This document shows positions 8,109 through 17,513 of a stretch of 64,000 bases of DNA, piece after piece (the stretch's first letter is position 1; every line of letters starts with the position of its first letter). The position numbers and the translations under genes were made by a program. Source of the DNA: Robbsia sp. KACC 23696 (GTDB lineage Bacteria > Pseudomonadota > Gammaproteobacteria > Burkholderiales > Burkholderiaceae); NCBI RefSeq assembly GCF_039852015.1, contig NZ_CP156627.1, forward strand, positions 1,116,001 through 1,180,000, written 5' to 3'. The notes beneath the pieces are model-generated. The model made no database searches, had not been told where the DNA came from, and saw only the letters and a list, made by a program, of their open reading frames with translations.

Positions 8109-9038
8109 TCAAGCGCGAACATGCGGATGATGCTGATGCCAGTGGCGTGCGATATCGTCGCGTCGGCAAATCCATACTTTGTCATGGCGCGCGACGTGAT
8201 CGAGGAATCGCTGCAAGGCGACGAAACGGCCGGGACGGCCGAGGAGTCGACAATGCATGCCGACGGACATCATCTTTGGTGTCGATTCGCCCTCGGCATA
8301 AAGCACGTCGAAGGTGTCGCGAAGATAGACAAAGAACTGCTCTGCCGTATTGAAGCCTTGCGGCGTTGCAAAGCGCATATCGTTCGCATCGAGCGTGTAG
8401 GGCACGATCAATTGCGGGACGGTCTGTCCGTTACGGACAGGCACGTCGGTCCAGAAGGGCAGGTCGTCGCCGTAGTAGTCGGAGTCGTACAGGAAGCCGC
8501 CGTACTCCGCCACCAGCTGTCGCGTCTGCGGGCTGTCGCGGCCGGTGTACCAGCCGAGCGGGCGCGTGCCGGTCAGCGTGGTGATCGCTTCCATGCCGAG
8601 GCGCATATGCTCGGCTTCCTGATCCCGCGGCATGTCTTGATAATGAATCCAGCGCAAGCCGTGGCAGGCGATTTCATGGCCGAGTTCGGTGAAGGCGCTT
8701 GCCAGATCGGGATGGCGCTCCAAGGCCATCGCAACGGCGAAGACCGTCAGGGGCAGGCCGCGTTTCTCGAATTCCCGCAAGATCCGCCATACGCCCGCGC
8801 GCGAGCCGTACTCATAAATCGACTCCATGCTCATGTGTCGCGCCGGATACGATGCCGCACTGACGATCTCCGACAGAAACTGCTCGGAACCCGCGTCGCC
8901 ATGCAAGACGTTATTCTCGCCGCCTTCCTCGTAATTGAGCACGAATTGCAGCGCGATACGGGCGCCGCCCGGCCAGCCGGCATGTACCGGATCGCGGCCA
9001 TAGCCGATCATATCGCGTGGGTAAGCGGGGTCTTGCAT
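8109..9038 (-). CDS. PuuE-like polysaccharide deacetylase (allantoinase-type)
   Basis: 309-aa NodB-fold protein. The N-terminus P-A-Y-P-R-D-M-I-G-Y-G and W-P-G-G-A-R-I-A-L-Q-F-V-L-N-Y-E-E-G-G-E-N are typical of PuuE, the cofactor-independent allantoinase of purine breakdown. The NodB motif 2 is G-H-E-I-A-C-H-G-L-R-W-I-H-Y. Start at 9038 (M-Q-D-P) is preferred over 9044 because a GAGAG ribosome-binding site is 8 bases away. No other uric-acid or allantoate genes are in the window, so allantoinase activity is a family-based inference; cyclic-imide hydrolysis is an alternative. It is followed upstream by a winged-helix regulator on the same strand. Confidence 0.8.
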   Translation of the reverse strand: MQDPAYPRDMIGYGRDPVHAGWPGGARIALQFVLNYEEGGENNVLHGDAGSEQFLSEIVSAASYPARHMSMESIYEYGSRAGVWRILREFEKRGLPLTVFAVAMALERHPDLASAFTELGHEIACHGLRWIHYQDMPRDQEAEHMRLGMEAITTLTGTRPLGWYTGRDSPQTRQLVAEYGGFLYDSDYYGDDLPFWTDVPVRNGQTVPQLIVPYTLDANDMRFATPQGFNTAEQFFVYLRDTFDVLYAEGESTPKMMSVGMHCRLLGRPGRFVALQRFLDHVARHDKVWICRRDDIARHWHQHHPHVRA

Positions 9039-9133
9039 GAGCATTCTCTCGGTCGTGGTCGATCTAGCGCCCTATCGTATCAGGCGATCGTTTTTTTCCG
9101 AAAGAACCGTGTGCTGTCGCGGCGGAGCGCGCC

Positions 9134-9538
9134 TTAGTTTGCCGTGCGCGGGGGAGCGATGCCGGCTGCGGACACGCCGCAAAGCAGATCGTTGACGCTG
9201 CCGGTCGCACGTTGCATGCAGCCGCCCAGATAATCGAGATGATCCATTGCGGCAGCCGTCAGCGTCACTTGCTTTCGGCGATTGTCGCTCGTGTCCTGCA
9301 ACATCAGCCAGCCTTTCGTGCGCATGGCCTGTAAGCGGCGAAACACACGAGTCGGCGAGCCGAGGCGGGTAATGCCGATCAGGTCGCGCACGCACAAGCG
9401 CTCCTGCGTACTCTGACGCAACGCGACGGTGTGGAGAATCTGCTCTTCGATGGCGTCGAGCTCGGGGAGCGGCACGGCCATCGACGGACCCTGCACTTTG
9501 TGCAGGAACTGAATATAAAGATCGGCGGGGCGTGTCAT
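9134..9538 (-). CDS. MarR-like winged-helix regulator
   Basis: 134 aa. The middle has the winged-helix pattern: L-D-A-I-E-E-Q-I-L-H-T-V-A-L-R, a recognition stretch G-I-T-R-L-G-S-P-T-R-V-F-R-R-L-Q-A-M-R-T-K-G-W-L, and a wing D-T-S-D-N-R-R-K-Q-V-T-L-T-A-A. The wing motif D-x-R-x-K is typical of MarR proteins. It lies about 95 bases upstream of the puuE-like gene on the same strand. It may regulate itself and that gene; the effector is unknown. Confidence 0.7.
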   Translation of the reverse strand: MTRPADLYIQFLHKVQGPSMAVPLPELDAIEEQILHTVALRQSTQERLCVRDLIGITRLGSPTRVFRRLQAMRTKGWLMLQDTSDNRRKQVTLTAAAMDHLDYLGGCMQRATGSVNDLLCGVSAAGIAPPRTAN

Positions 9539-9930
9539 GCGCGAACGGTTTCCTATCGGACAGTATTGTCCTCACGAGAAAGGGGCCGGCGGAATGATGC
9601 GGCGTCGTATGGGGAACCGATAATTCGGCCCACCCGACTAGTATATCAGTAGTATTTTAATATAGGGTGGTGTTTTTTCTGAACAAACTGAACAAGCATC
9701 GTCTGCGCATCGACCCGCGGTGGCGGCATTTATGCGCGGTGGGGGCGACCGCTCGGGTTGCCCGATAGGGAGCCGCTGCCGGTTTGGTGTTATCGAAGCG
9801 ATGACGGTTCCACAGCGCTGGCGCGTCGGCGCTGGGTGCCCGGCGCGAGGGTCCTGCACGGCAAGCAGCGCGTCATTATATGCGACAGGGCGTCGGCAGC
9901 GATCTCAAAAAATCCCCCAATGATATTTTT

Positions 9931-9957
9931 TTTTCATTATTATCCTTTCAATGAAAA
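9931..9957. promoter_or_regulatory. Inverted repeat upstream of rpiR
   Basis: TTTTCATT (9931-9938) and AATGAAAA (9950-9957) are perfect 8-base arms spaced by 11 bases, in an AT-rich patch 43 bases before the RpiR-family start. The size and spacing suit a dimeric helix-turn-helix regulator, possibly autoregulation. The factor is inferred. Confidence 0.4.
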
Positions 9958-9963
9958 TTAATA

Positions 9964-9987
9964 GTCACTGACGATCGCGTCGGTGAC
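9964..9987. promoter_or_regulatory. Near-perfect 24-base palindrome before rpiR
   Basis: GTCACTGACG - ATCG - CGTCGGTGAC pairs at 9 of 10 positions with a 4-base centre. It ends 12 bases before the ATG at 10000, so in RNA it would place a stable hairpin right at the ribosome-binding region. It could be a second operator or a translational control hairpin. Confidence 0.4.
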
Positions 9988-9999
9988 AGGCCTCATTCC

Positions 10000-10887
10000 A
10001 TGCCAGAAAACGACGACAACCAGCCGATTGCCACCCGGATCAACCGGGCGCGACCGACGCTGACCAGCGCCCACCAGCGTCTGGCCGACTATGTGTTGTC
10101 GCATCCGTTGCAGGTCGCGACGATGCCGATCGACGAACTCGCGGGCGCCGTCGGCGTGTCCATCGCCACGGCGAATCGCTTCGCTCGCGCGATCGGACTC
10201 GATGGCTATCCGATGCTTCGCGCCGAATTGGTCCGGGGTTTCGAGACGATGCTGGCGCCGTTGGAAAAGATGCGCGTGAAGCTGGAAAAGCCGAGCAGCA
10301 TCGTCGATGTTTTTGCGACAGCGCTGGAAGAAAGCCAGCGCAATATCGCTGCCACACGCGATGCGTTGGATCCGGCGTCCTGCGAGGCCGCCGTTGCCGC
10401 GATCCTGAAAGCGCGGCGGATCTATCTTGCCGGTTTCGGTGCAAGCGGCTGGCTCGCCGGTCTGTTGCAACGCGGCCTGGATCCGTTCTGCGACAACGTG
10501 CAGTTGCTTGCCGGCGTGGGCGGGGCATCCTACGGCGCGCGTCTGCTTGCGGCCGCGCGGCAGGACGACCTGCTGATCGCGATTGCTTATCCACGTTATC
10601 TGGCCGATACGGTGCTCCTGGCCGAGACGGCGGCCGCGCGCAATATGCAGGTACTGGCGTTGACCGACGGCCGTCATTCGCCGCTGGTGCCGCACGCGAA
10701 TATCTGCCTGTATGCGCAGACCGATAACCATTTCAGCCCGAGCGCCGATTCGGCGGGGCTGGCCTTGATCGAGGGCCTGTCCGCGGCGGTCGCGCATCAA
10801 TCGCGCGAAACGATACGGAACGCGGCTCGGATCACCGACGCCGTGTTGCCTTGGTTGCATCAGGGTTCGCGCGACCGGAAGCGATAG
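10000..10887 (+). CDS. MurR/RpiR family transcriptional regulator
   Basis: 295 aa. N-terminal RpiR helix-turn-helix (about residues 10-85): L-T-S-A-H-Q-R-L-A-D-Y-V-L-S-H-P, then D-E-L-A-G-A-V-G-V-S-I-A-T-A-N-R-F-A-R-A-I-G-L-D-G-Y. C-terminal SIS sugar-isomerase domain (about 120-260) with A-R-R-I-Y-L-A-G-F-G-A-S-G and V-L-A-L-T-D-G-R-H-S-P. SIS domains in this family bind phosphorylated sugars or amino sugars. It heads a same-strand series with peptidases and a GsiABCD-type importer, so it is the likely local regulator. Paired inverted repeats precede it. Confidence 0.9.
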   Translation: MPENDDNQPIATRINRARPTLTSAHQRLADYVLSHPLQVATMPIDELAGAVGVSIATANRFARAIGLDGYPMLRAELVRGFETMLAPLEKMRVKLEKPSSIVDVFATALEESQRNIAATRDALDPASCEAAVAAILKARRIYLAGFGASGWLAGLLQRGLDPFCDNVQLLAGVGGASYGARLLAAARQDDLLIAIAYPRYLADTVLLAETAAARNMQVLALTDGRHSPLVPHANICLYAQTDNHFSPSADSAGLALIEGLSAAVAHQSRETIRNAARITDAVLPWLHQGSRDRKR

Positions 10888-10958
10888 CGGCGGCGCGCCC
10901 TTTGATGTCGCGATGTCCCGCCCAAGACGCATCTTTTTAAGATTTCAGGAAACTTTTC

Positions 10959-11948
10959 ATGTCGACGTATTTCGCCGCGCCACCCGGCGCGCCCGTTCCG
11001 GTCATCGCGATCCATGGGGGCGCCGGCACCATGAGCCGCGCCTTGATCAGCGACGAGAACACGCGCGATTTTCAGCAGGCCCTGCGGGACATCGTTGCTG
11101 CTGGCCAGGACGTGCTGGCGCGTGGCGGCAGCGCGATGGATGCCGTATGCCTGGCCGTCTCCTTATTGGAAGACTGTCCCTTATTCAACGCGGGGCATGG
11201 TGCGGTCTATACGGCGGCCGGCACGCATGAGCTGGATGCGGCGGTCATGGATGGCGCGACGCGCGCCGCCGGCGCCGTGACCGGCATCAACCACGTGCGC
11301 AATCCGATTCTGGCCGCGCGGGCCGTGATGACACGGACCAAGCACGTATTGATCGGCGGCGAGAGCGCGGAAGCGGTGGCACGCGACGCCGGACTGCAAA
11401 TGGTTGAGCCGGCGTATTTCGCGACTGCCGCCCGTCTGGTGCAGTTGCAAGCGGCGCAAGCGGGCGACGCGGGCGCCGTGCTGGATCACGACGGTGCGTC
11501 GGCCTTGCAAGCGCGTCCCTTGGATGAAGGCAAGAAATTCGGGACAGTCGGCGCGGTGGCGCTGGATGCGCACGGTCATCTGGCTGCCGCGACCTCCACC
11601 GGCGGCATGACGAACAAGCGGGTTGGCCGGATCGGTGACAGTCCGCAAATCGGCTCGGGCACGTTCGCGGACGACCGGCAGGCAGCGGTTTCCTGTACCG
11701 GTCATGGTGAATCCTTTATCCGGACCGTCGCCGCGCACCACGTCTGCATGCGTATGGCCTATGGCGGTGAATCGTTGCAACAGGCCAGTGAAGCGGTCGT
11801 CCACGAGGTGTTGATGGAGATCGATGGACGGGGTGGTTTGATCGCCGTCGATGCCCACGGCAATGTCAGCCTGCCCTTCAACACCGAAGGCATGTATCGC
11901 GGTTATGGCCGTGTCGGCGAGACGCCCAGCGTCGCCATCTTCAATTGA
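10959..11948 (+). CDS. iaaA: Isoaspartyl peptidase / plant-type L-asparaginase
   Basis: 329-aa N-terminal-nucleophile hydrolase that removes N-terminal isoaspartate from peptides and hydrolyses L-asparagine. Seen: V-I-A-I-H-G-G-A-G-T near the start, F-N-A-G-H-G-A-V-Y, and the autocleavage/catalytic site K-F-G-T-V-G-A-V-A-L-D with Thr at residue 186, equivalent to Thr179 of E. coli IaaA. The substrate loop G-G-M-T-N-K-R-V-G-R-I-G-D-S is intact. It is followed 15 bases later by the GsiA-like ATPase, repeating the E. coli iaaA-gsiABCD order. CAGGAAA precedes the ATG. Confidence 0.93.
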   Translation: MSTYFAAPPGAPVPVIAIHGGAGTMSRALISDENTRDFQQALRDIVAAGQDVLARGGSAMDAVCLAVSLLEDCPLFNAGHGAVYTAAGTHELDAAVMDGATRAAGAVTGINHVRNPILAARAVMTRTKHVLIGGESAEAVARDAGLQMVEPAYFATAARLVQLQAAQAGDAGAVLDHDGASALQARPLDEGKKFGTVGAVALDAHGHLAAATSTGGMTNKRVGRIGDSPQIGSGTFADDRQAAVSCTGHGESFIRTVAAHHVCMRMAYGGESLQQASEAVVHEVLMEIDGRGGLIAVDAHGNVSLPFNTEGMYRGYGRVGETPSVAIFN

Positions 11949-11963
11949 CGTATTTATTCTGAT

Positions 11964-13904
11964 ATGAGTTCGATCCGATCCCACGCGACGGCGCACAACG
12001 CCGCAGATCTGTTGCCGCAGCGGGTCCTGGAAGTCGATGACCTGACGGTGCGTTTCGCGACGTCGGAGCGCACGGTGGATGCCGTGCGTCATTTGTCGTT
12101 TCACGTAGACCGTGGAGAAACACTGGCGATCGTCGGTGAATCCGGTTCCGGCAAATCGGTCACGTCGCTGGCGCTAATGCGACTGGTGGAACACGGCGGA
12201 GGCAAGCTCCTGCACGGCGGCATGCGTTTGCGTCAACGCGACGGACGGATTCTCGATCTGCATGACGCGTCCGCCGCGACGATGCGTGCGGTACGCGGCG
12301 CGGATATGGCGATGATCTTCCAGGAGCCGATGACATCGCTGAACCCGGTCTTTACGGCCGGCGAGCAGATCGCCGAGTCGATTCGGCGACATCAGGGGAT
12401 GGACCGAGCCGCCGCCCGCGCCGAGACGCTGCGGATGCTGGAGCTTGTCCGTATCCCGGAAGCGCGCAATGTGCTCGATCGCTATCCGCATCAGTTGTCG
12501 GGGGGCATGCGCCAACGCGTGATGATCGCGATGGCCTTGTCGTGCAAGCCGCAATTGCTGATTGCCGATGAACCGACAACGGCGCTGGACGTGACGATCC
12601 AGGCACAGATTCTCCAGCTGATCCGCCAATTGCAGGACGATATGCAGATGGGCGTGATCTTCATCACGCACGACATGGGCGTGGTTGCCGAGGTGGCGGA
12701 CCGCGTGCTGGTGATGTTCCGTGGCGACAAGGTGGAGGAAGGCGCATCGAGCGAGATTTTTGCGACGCCGTCGCATCCGTACACGAAGGCCTTGTTGTCG
12801 GCCGTCCCGAAATTGGGCGCGATGCGCGGCACGAACCTGCCACGTCATTTCGACCTGCTGAAATCGGATGCGAAGGGCGCGGCCTCCGTCGCCGATACCG
12901 AAAGCGCCGCTCAGTCGGACGCGGACCTGCCGCATAGCCCGGCGATCGACACGCGTACCGTCGGCGCCGCGCCGATCTTGCGCGTGAAGGATCTGGTCAC
13001 ACGCTTCGATCTGCGCTCCGGATTATTCAATCGCACGACGCGTCGGGTGCATGCGGTCGAACGCGTGAGCTTCGACCTCTATCCGGGGGAGACGCTTGCG
13101 CTGGTAGGCGAGTCCGGATGCGGCAAGTCGACGACCGGTCGCTCGCTGCTGCGCCTGGTGGACAGTCAAAGCGGCGCCATCGAATTCGGTGGCCGCAATA
13201 TTCTGAACCTGCCCAAGCAACAGGTGCAGTCGCTGCGTCGCGATATTCAATTTATTTTCCAGGACCCGTTCGCGTCGCTGGATCCTCGCATGACCGTGGG
13301 CTATTCGATCATGGAGCCGTTGCTGGTCCACAAGACGATGGCAAACCAACGGGAAGCGCAGAAACGCGTGGACTGGTTGCTGGAAAAGGTCGGCCTGCCG
13401 CCGGAATACGCCCAACGTTATCCGCATGAATTCTCCGGTGGGCAACGCCAGCGCATCGCGATCGCGCGCGCATTGGCGCTGAACCCGAAGGTGGTGGTGG
13501 CCGATGAATCGGTCTCCGCGCTCGACGTGTCGATTCAAGCGCAGATCGTCAATCTGATGATGGATCTGCAACGCGATCTCGGCGTCGCTTTCCTGTTCAT
13601 TTCGCACGATATGGCCGTGGTCGAACGGATCAGCCATCGCGTCGCGGTGATGTTTTTAGGACAAATCGTCGAGATCGGGCCGCGCCGCGCGATTTTCGAG
13701 AATCCGCAGCATGCCTATACCCGCAAGTTGATGGGCGCCGTGCCGATCGCCGATCCGGCGCGGCGTCATCTGAAACGCGTTTTATTGGAAGGCGATATTC
13801 CCAGCCCGATCCGCCGGGTGGGTGACGAACCGGATGTCTTGCCGCTCGTGGAGGTCGGGCCGGGGCATTATGTGGCGCGTCACAAAGTGGCGGGTATGTA
13901 TTGA
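11964..13904 (+). CDS. gsiA: Peptide/glutathione ABC transporter, duplicated ATP-binding protein
   Basis: 646-aa fusion of two ATPase domains. Domain 1 (about 10-270) has Walker A G-E-S-G-S-G-K-S, signature L-S-G-G-M-R-Q-R and Walker [14 protein letters not shown]. Domain 2 (about 330-625) has [18 protein letters not shown] and [13 protein letters not shown]. Both carry the oligopeptide-type C-terminal extension. E. coli GsiA has the same fused form and energises glutathione uptake. The linker (about 285-325) is not conserved. The gene is the ATPase of the importer encoded by the next three genes; glutathione versus other peptides is not decided. Confidence 0.92.
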   Translation: MSSIRSHATAHNAADLLPQRVLEVDDLTVRFATSERTVDAVRHLSFHVDRGETLAIVGESGSGKSVTSLALMRLVEHGGGKLLHGGMRLRQRDGRILDLHDASAATMRAVRGADMAMIFQEPMTSLNPVFTAGEQIAESIRRHQGMDRAAARAETLRMLELVRIPEARNVLDRYPHQLSGGMRQRVMIAMALSCKPQLLIADEPTTALDVTIQAQILQLIRQLQDDMQMGVIFITHDMGVVAEVADRVLVMFRGDKVEEGASSEIFATPSHPYTKALLSAVPKLGAMRGTNLPRHFDLLKSDAKGAASVADTESAAQSDADLPHSPAIDTRTVGAAPILRVKDLVTRFDLRSGLFNRTTRRVHAVERVSFDLYPGETLALVGESGCGKSTTGRSLLRLVDSQSGAIEFGGRNILNLPKQQVQSLRRDIQFIFQDPFASLDPRMTVGYSIMEPLLVHKTMANQREAQKRVDWLLEKVGLPPEYAQRYPHEFSGGQRQRIAIARALALNPKVVVADESVSALDVSIQAQIVNLMMDLQRDLGVAFLFISHDMAVVERISHRVAVMFLGQIVEIGPRRAIFENPQHAYTRKLMGAVPIADPARRHLKRVLLEGDIPSPIRRVGDEPDVLPLVEVGPGHYVARHKVAGMY

Positions 13905-13940
13905 AGTGCGACAAGTCTTCTTGATCCTGGAGTGTTCCAA

Positions 13941-15506
13941 ATGAAATACGTCTCTTCCAACGGCCGCTTCGCATTGTATGCGATTGCCGGCGTGCTGGCC
14001 GCCACCACGCTGTGCGCGAGTGGCGCCGCGTTCGCGGCGGCCAATCCGGTCCTCGCCATCGCGCAGGAGCCGGATTCGCTCGATCCGTACAACACCAATA
14101 TGACGTTCGCCCAGGCGATCACCAAGTCCTTCTACGAAGGCTTGTTTCGCTTCGACAAGGACTTGAAGATCGTGCCGGTGCTGGCCACCGGGTATGACAT
14201 GTCGAAGGATGGGACCGTCTATACGTTCAAGCTGCGAAAAGGCGTGAAGTTCCAGGACGGTACCGACTTCAATGCCGATGCGGTGAAGGTCAACCTCGAA
14301 CGCGCGATGGCGCCGGAAAACCACCTGATTCGTGCGCCGCAGTTCAACCGCATTGTGAAGGTGGAGGCGGTCGATCCGCTGACTGTTCGCATCACGTTGA
14401 AGGAACCGTTCGCGCCGTTCATCAATTCGCTGGCGCATCCGAGCGCGGCGATGATTTCGCCGACGGCATTGAAGAAGTACGGCAACAAGGACATCGCGTT
14501 TCACCCGGTGGGTACCGGTGAATTCGAACTGGTCAGCTTCGATCAGAAGGATGGCGTGAAGCTGAAGAAGTTCGACGGTTATTGGAACAAGGGCTTTCCG
14601 AAGGTCGATGGCCTGACCTGGAAGCCGGTCGCCGAGAATGCGACGCGTGCGGCGATGCTGCAAACCGGCGAGGCGGACTTCGCCTATCCGCTGCCGTACG
14701 AGCAAGCGGCGCAATTGAAGGCGGATAGCAAGCTGGATGTGGTGACGTCGAAGTCGATCGTGACGCGCTTCATCGGCTTCAACATGCTGCAAAAGCCCTT
14801 CACCGACGCGCGGGTCCGTCAGGCGATCGCCTATGCGATCAACAAGCCGGCCCTGGTCAAGGTGGCATTTAACGGCTATGCGATCCCGGCCGAAGGCATC
14901 GTGCCGCAGGGCATTCCGTTTGCCGAGAAGATGGCGCCGATTCCGTACAACCCGGTGAAAGCGCGTGAGTTGCTGAAGGAAGCTGGCTATCCGAACGGTT
15001 TCGAGACGACGCTCTGGTCCGCCTACACGACGACGACCGCGCGCAAGACCATCGAGTTCGTGCAGCAACAACTGGCGCAAGTCGGTATCAAGGTGCAGAT
15101 CGAAGCGCTGGAAACCGGTAAACGCGTGCAGTTGGTCGACTCCTGGCCGGACCCGAACACAGCGAAGATGCGCATGTATTACACCGGGTGGTCGTCCTCG
15201 ACCGGCGAAGCCGATTGGGCGCTCCGTCCGTTGTTCGCGTCTGAGGCCTGGTCGCCGAAGCTGAACAATATGACCTATTACAAGAACGATCTGGTCGATA
15301 CCGATATCGCGAAGGCGCTGGTCTCCACGGACAACACCGAGAAAGCCGCTTTGTACAAGGCCGTGCAGGATCAGTTGGCCAAGGATCTGCCGCGCATCCC
15401 CTTGGTGACGGAAGAGAACGTGTCCGGCAATACGAAACGGTTGAGCGGCGTCTACGCCCAGCCGGACGGCAATATCGATATTTACAACATCGCCGTATCG
15501 AAGTAA
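13941..15506 (+). CDS. gsiB: Peptide/glutathione ABC transporter, periplasmic binding protein
   Basis: 521-aa extracellular solute-binding family 5 protein. It starts with a Sec signal peptide (F-A-L-Y-A-I-A-G-V-L-A-A-T-T-L-C-A-S-G-A-A-F-A-A). Family 5 motifs follow: A-Q-E-P-D-S-L-D-P-Y-N-T-N and Y-E-G-L-F-R-F-D-K-D-L, then K-L-R-K-G-V-K-F-Q-D-G-T-D-F-N-A-D-A-V. Start ATG 13941 is preferred over GTG 13932 because GGAG lies 8 bases before it. It lies 36 bases after gsiA and before both permeases. A strong hairpin follows the stop and may help make this subunit abundant. Confidence 0.92.
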   Translation: MKYVSSNGRFALYAIAGVLAATTLCASGAAFAAANPVLAIAQEPDSLDPYNTNMTFAQAITKSFYEGLFRFDKDLKIVPVLATGYDMSKDGTVYTFKLRKGVKFQDGTDFNADAVKVNLERAMAPENHLIRAPQFNRIVKVEAVDPLTVRITLKEPFAPFINSLAHPSAAMISPTALKKYGNKDIAFHPVGTGEFELVSFDQKDGVKLKKFDGYWNKGFPKVDGLTWKPVAENATRAAMLQTGEADFAYPLPYEQAAQLKADSKLDVVTSKSIVTRFIGFNMLQKPFTDARVRQAIAYAINKPALVKVAFNGYAIPAEGIVPQGIPFAEKMAPIPYNPVKARELLKEAGYPNGFETTLWSAYTTTTARKTIEFVQQQLAQVGIKVQIEALETGKRVQLVDSWPDPNTAKMRMYYTGWSSSTGEADWALRPLFASEAWSPKLNNMTYYKNDLVDTDIAKALVSTDNTEKAALYKAVQDQLAKDLPRIPLVTEENVSGNTKRLSGVYAQPDGNIDIYNIAVSK

Positions 15507-15512
15507 GCGGCA

Positions 15513-15544
15513 GCGCGGCGGGGCGTGTCGATGCCCCGCCGCGC
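15513..15544. other. 12-bp perfect stem-loop between gsiB and gsiC
   Basis: Arms GCGCGGCGGGGC (15513-15524) and GCCCCGCCGCGC (15533-15544) with an 8-base loop, starting 7 bases after the gsiB stop. No T-tract follows. This arrangement is typical of a stem that protects the binding-protein mRNA from 3' decay or partly terminates transcription. Confidence 0.6.
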
Positions 15545-15586
15545 CCGCACCCTGATTTATTGGACGCCGCGTAAGCGGCCAAAGCG

Positions 15587-16507
15587 ATGCTGAACTATTT
15601 TCTGAAACGGCTGCTCGGCTTGATTCCCACCTTGCTGATCGTGGCCGTGCTGGTATTCCTGTTCGTGCACCTGCTGCCCGGCGATCCGGCGCGGCTGGCC
15701 GCGGGCCAGGATGCCGATGAGGCGACGGTGACGATGGTGCGTCACGAGCTCGGCCTCGATCTGCCGCTGCCGCAGCAATTCATCGCGTTTTTTTCGCGCA
15801 TGGTGCGCGGTGATTTCGGCGTGTCGATCCGGACCAATCGCCCGGTTTCCGAGGAGATCGGCGTGCGTTTCATGCCGACCTTCCTGCTGACGTTGACCAG
15901 CATGGTGTGGTCGACCTTGTTTGGCTTGATCATCGGCATCGTCTCGGCCGTGTATCGCAACCGTTGGCCCGATCGACTCGGCATGACGATCGCGGTGTCC
16001 GGCATTTCCTTCCCCGCGTTTGCGCTGGGCATGATGCTGATGCAGCTGTTCTCGGTGAAGCTCGGATGGTTTCCCACCGTCGGGGCGGATACCTGGCGTC
16101 ACTACGTGCTGCCCTCGCTGACGCTCGGCGCCGGCGTCGCGGCTGTGATGGCGCGGTTTACGCGCGCCTCCTTCGTGGAAGTGGTGCAGGAGGATTTCGT
16201 TCGTACGGCGCGCGCGAAAGGCTTGAGCGAGCCGGTGGTGGTGCTGAAGCACTGCCTGCGTAATGCCTTGATCCCCGTCGTGACGATGATGGGATTGCAA
16301 TTCGGTTTTCTATTGGGCGGTTCGATCGTCGTCGAAGCGGTGTTCAACTGGCCGGGCCTCGGCCGTCTGCTCGTCGACTCCGTCAGCGCGCGGGACTATC
16401 CGGTCATCCAGACGCTGGTCCTGTTGTTCTCGCTGGAATTCATCCTGATCAATCTGGTCGTCGACATGCTGTATGGCCTGATCAATCCGACCATCCGCTA
16501 TAAATAA
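15587..16507 (+). CDS. gsiC: Peptide/glutathione ABC transporter permease
   Basis: 306-aa DppB/GsiC-type inner-membrane permease with six predicted membrane segments. The start [15 protein letters not shown] and H-L-L-P-G-D-P-A are typical of this subfamily. The cytoplasmic EAA loop is [12 protein letters not shown], and the C-terminus has the [10 protein letters not shown] motif. It pairs with the next gene to form the channel. Confidence 0.92.
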   Translation: MLNYFLKRLLGLIPTLLIVAVLVFLFVHLLPGDPARLAAGQDADEATVTMVRHELGLDLPLPQQFIAFFSRMVRGDFGVSIRTNRPVSEEIGVRFMPTFLLTLTSMVWSTLFGLIIGIVSAVYRNRWPDRLGMTIAVSGISFPAFALGMMLMQLFSVKLGWFPTVGADTWRHYVLPSLTLGAGVAAVMARFTRASFVEVVQEDFVRTARAKGLSEPVVVLKHCLRNALIPVVTMMGLQFGFLLGGSIVVEAVFNWPGLGRLLVDSVSARDYPVIQTLVLLFSLEFILINLVVDMLYGLINPTIRYK

Positions 16508-16533
16508 GATAGATCGCTAGGCAGAACATCATC

Positions 16534-17475
16534 ATGACGGCATCCTCGACCCCCGTTTCCGGTACGCCCACCGCTTCCCCGGTGCCGCCGCCGATCCCGA
16601 CCGGGCCCGCGCCGGTGGCCGGCGCCGTACGCACGCCTTGGCGCGAGTTCTGGCGAAAATTCAAGAAGCAGAAAGTGGCGGTTATCGCCTTGGTATTTAT
16701 CGCCGCGCTGGTGATCGCCGCGATTTTCGCGCCGCATCTGAGTCCCTACGATGCCGAGAACTACGCGGACTACGATCATATCGATCAGGGGCCGTCCGCA
16801 CTCCACTGGTTCGGCGTCGACGCGATGGGACGCGACATCTTCAGCCGTATCCTGATGGGTGCGCGTATTTCGCTGGCGGCGGGATTCCTCTCGGTCGTCA
16901 TCGGTTGCATCATCGGCACCTTGTTCGGATTGTTGGCCGGCTACTATGAAGGCTGGTGGGATCGCGTGACGATGCGCGTGTGCGACGTGCTGTTCGCCTT
17001 TCCAGGCATTCTGCTGGCGTTGGGCGTGGTGGCGATACTGGGCAGCAGCATGACCAATGTGGTCGTGGCGGTCTCGGTATTCAGCGTGCCGGCCTTTGCG
17101 CGCCTGGTGCGCGGCAATACGCTGGTGTTGAAGCAATTGACGTATATCGAGTCGGCGCGCAGCATCGGCGCGAGCGATTGGACGATCATGTTGCGGCACA
17201 TTCTGCCGGGCACGATCTCGTCGATCGTCGTGTATTTCACGATGCGCGTGGGCACCTCGATCATTACCGCGGCCAGCTTGTCCTTCCTGGGCATGGGCGC
17301 ACAACCGCCTACGCCGGAATGGGGGGCCATGCTGAACGATGCGCGCGCCGACATGGTCAACGCGCCGCACGTGGCGATTTTCCCCAGCCTGGCGATTTTC
17401 CTGACGGTGCTGGCATTCAATTTGTTGGGCGACGGCTTGCGCGATGCGCTGGACCCGAAGATCGACCGCCAGTAA
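16534..17475 (+). CDS. gsiD: Peptide/glutathione ABC transporter permease
   Basis: 313-aa DppC/GsiD-type permease. The N-terminal 45 residues are Pro-rich and cytoplasmic, followed by the OppC_N segment [15 protein letters not shown] and a first membrane helix. Then come [12 protein letters not shown] and the EAA loop [13 protein letters not shown], ending with [11 protein letters not shown]. It is 26 bases after gsiC and 38 bases before the DmpA-like peptidase gene. Confidence 0.92.
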   Translation: MTASSTPVSGTPTASPVPPPIPTGPAPVAGAVRTPWREFWRKFKKQKVAVIALVFIAALVIAAIFAPHLSPYDAENYADYDHIDQGPSALHWFGVDAMGRDIFSRILMGARISLAAGFLSVVIGCIIGTLFGLLAGYYEGWWDRVTMRVCDVLFAFPGILLALGVVAILGSSMTNVVVAVSVFSVPAFARLVRGNTLVLKQLTYIESARSIGASDWTIMLRHILPGTISSIVVYFTMRVGTSIITAASLSFLGMGAQPPTPEWGAMLNDARADMVNAPHVAIFPSLAIFLTVLAFNLLGDGLRDALDPKIDRQ

Positions 17476-17513
17476 GCGCTTGAACGCGCTTTCTCAGAAA
17501 TAGCCTGAACACG

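Larger units (their letters stand above)
9539..9999. other. Divergent intergenic region, marR-like to rpiR
   Basis: 461 bases with no credible gene. Near the regulator end, about 9639-9665 is very AT-rich with a repeated TAGTA (TAGTA-TATCAG-TAGTA), a likely promoter/operator for the minus-strand gene. The right end holds two inverted repeats in front of rpiR (separate entries). The middle is ordinary GC-rich sequence. Confidence 0.5.
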
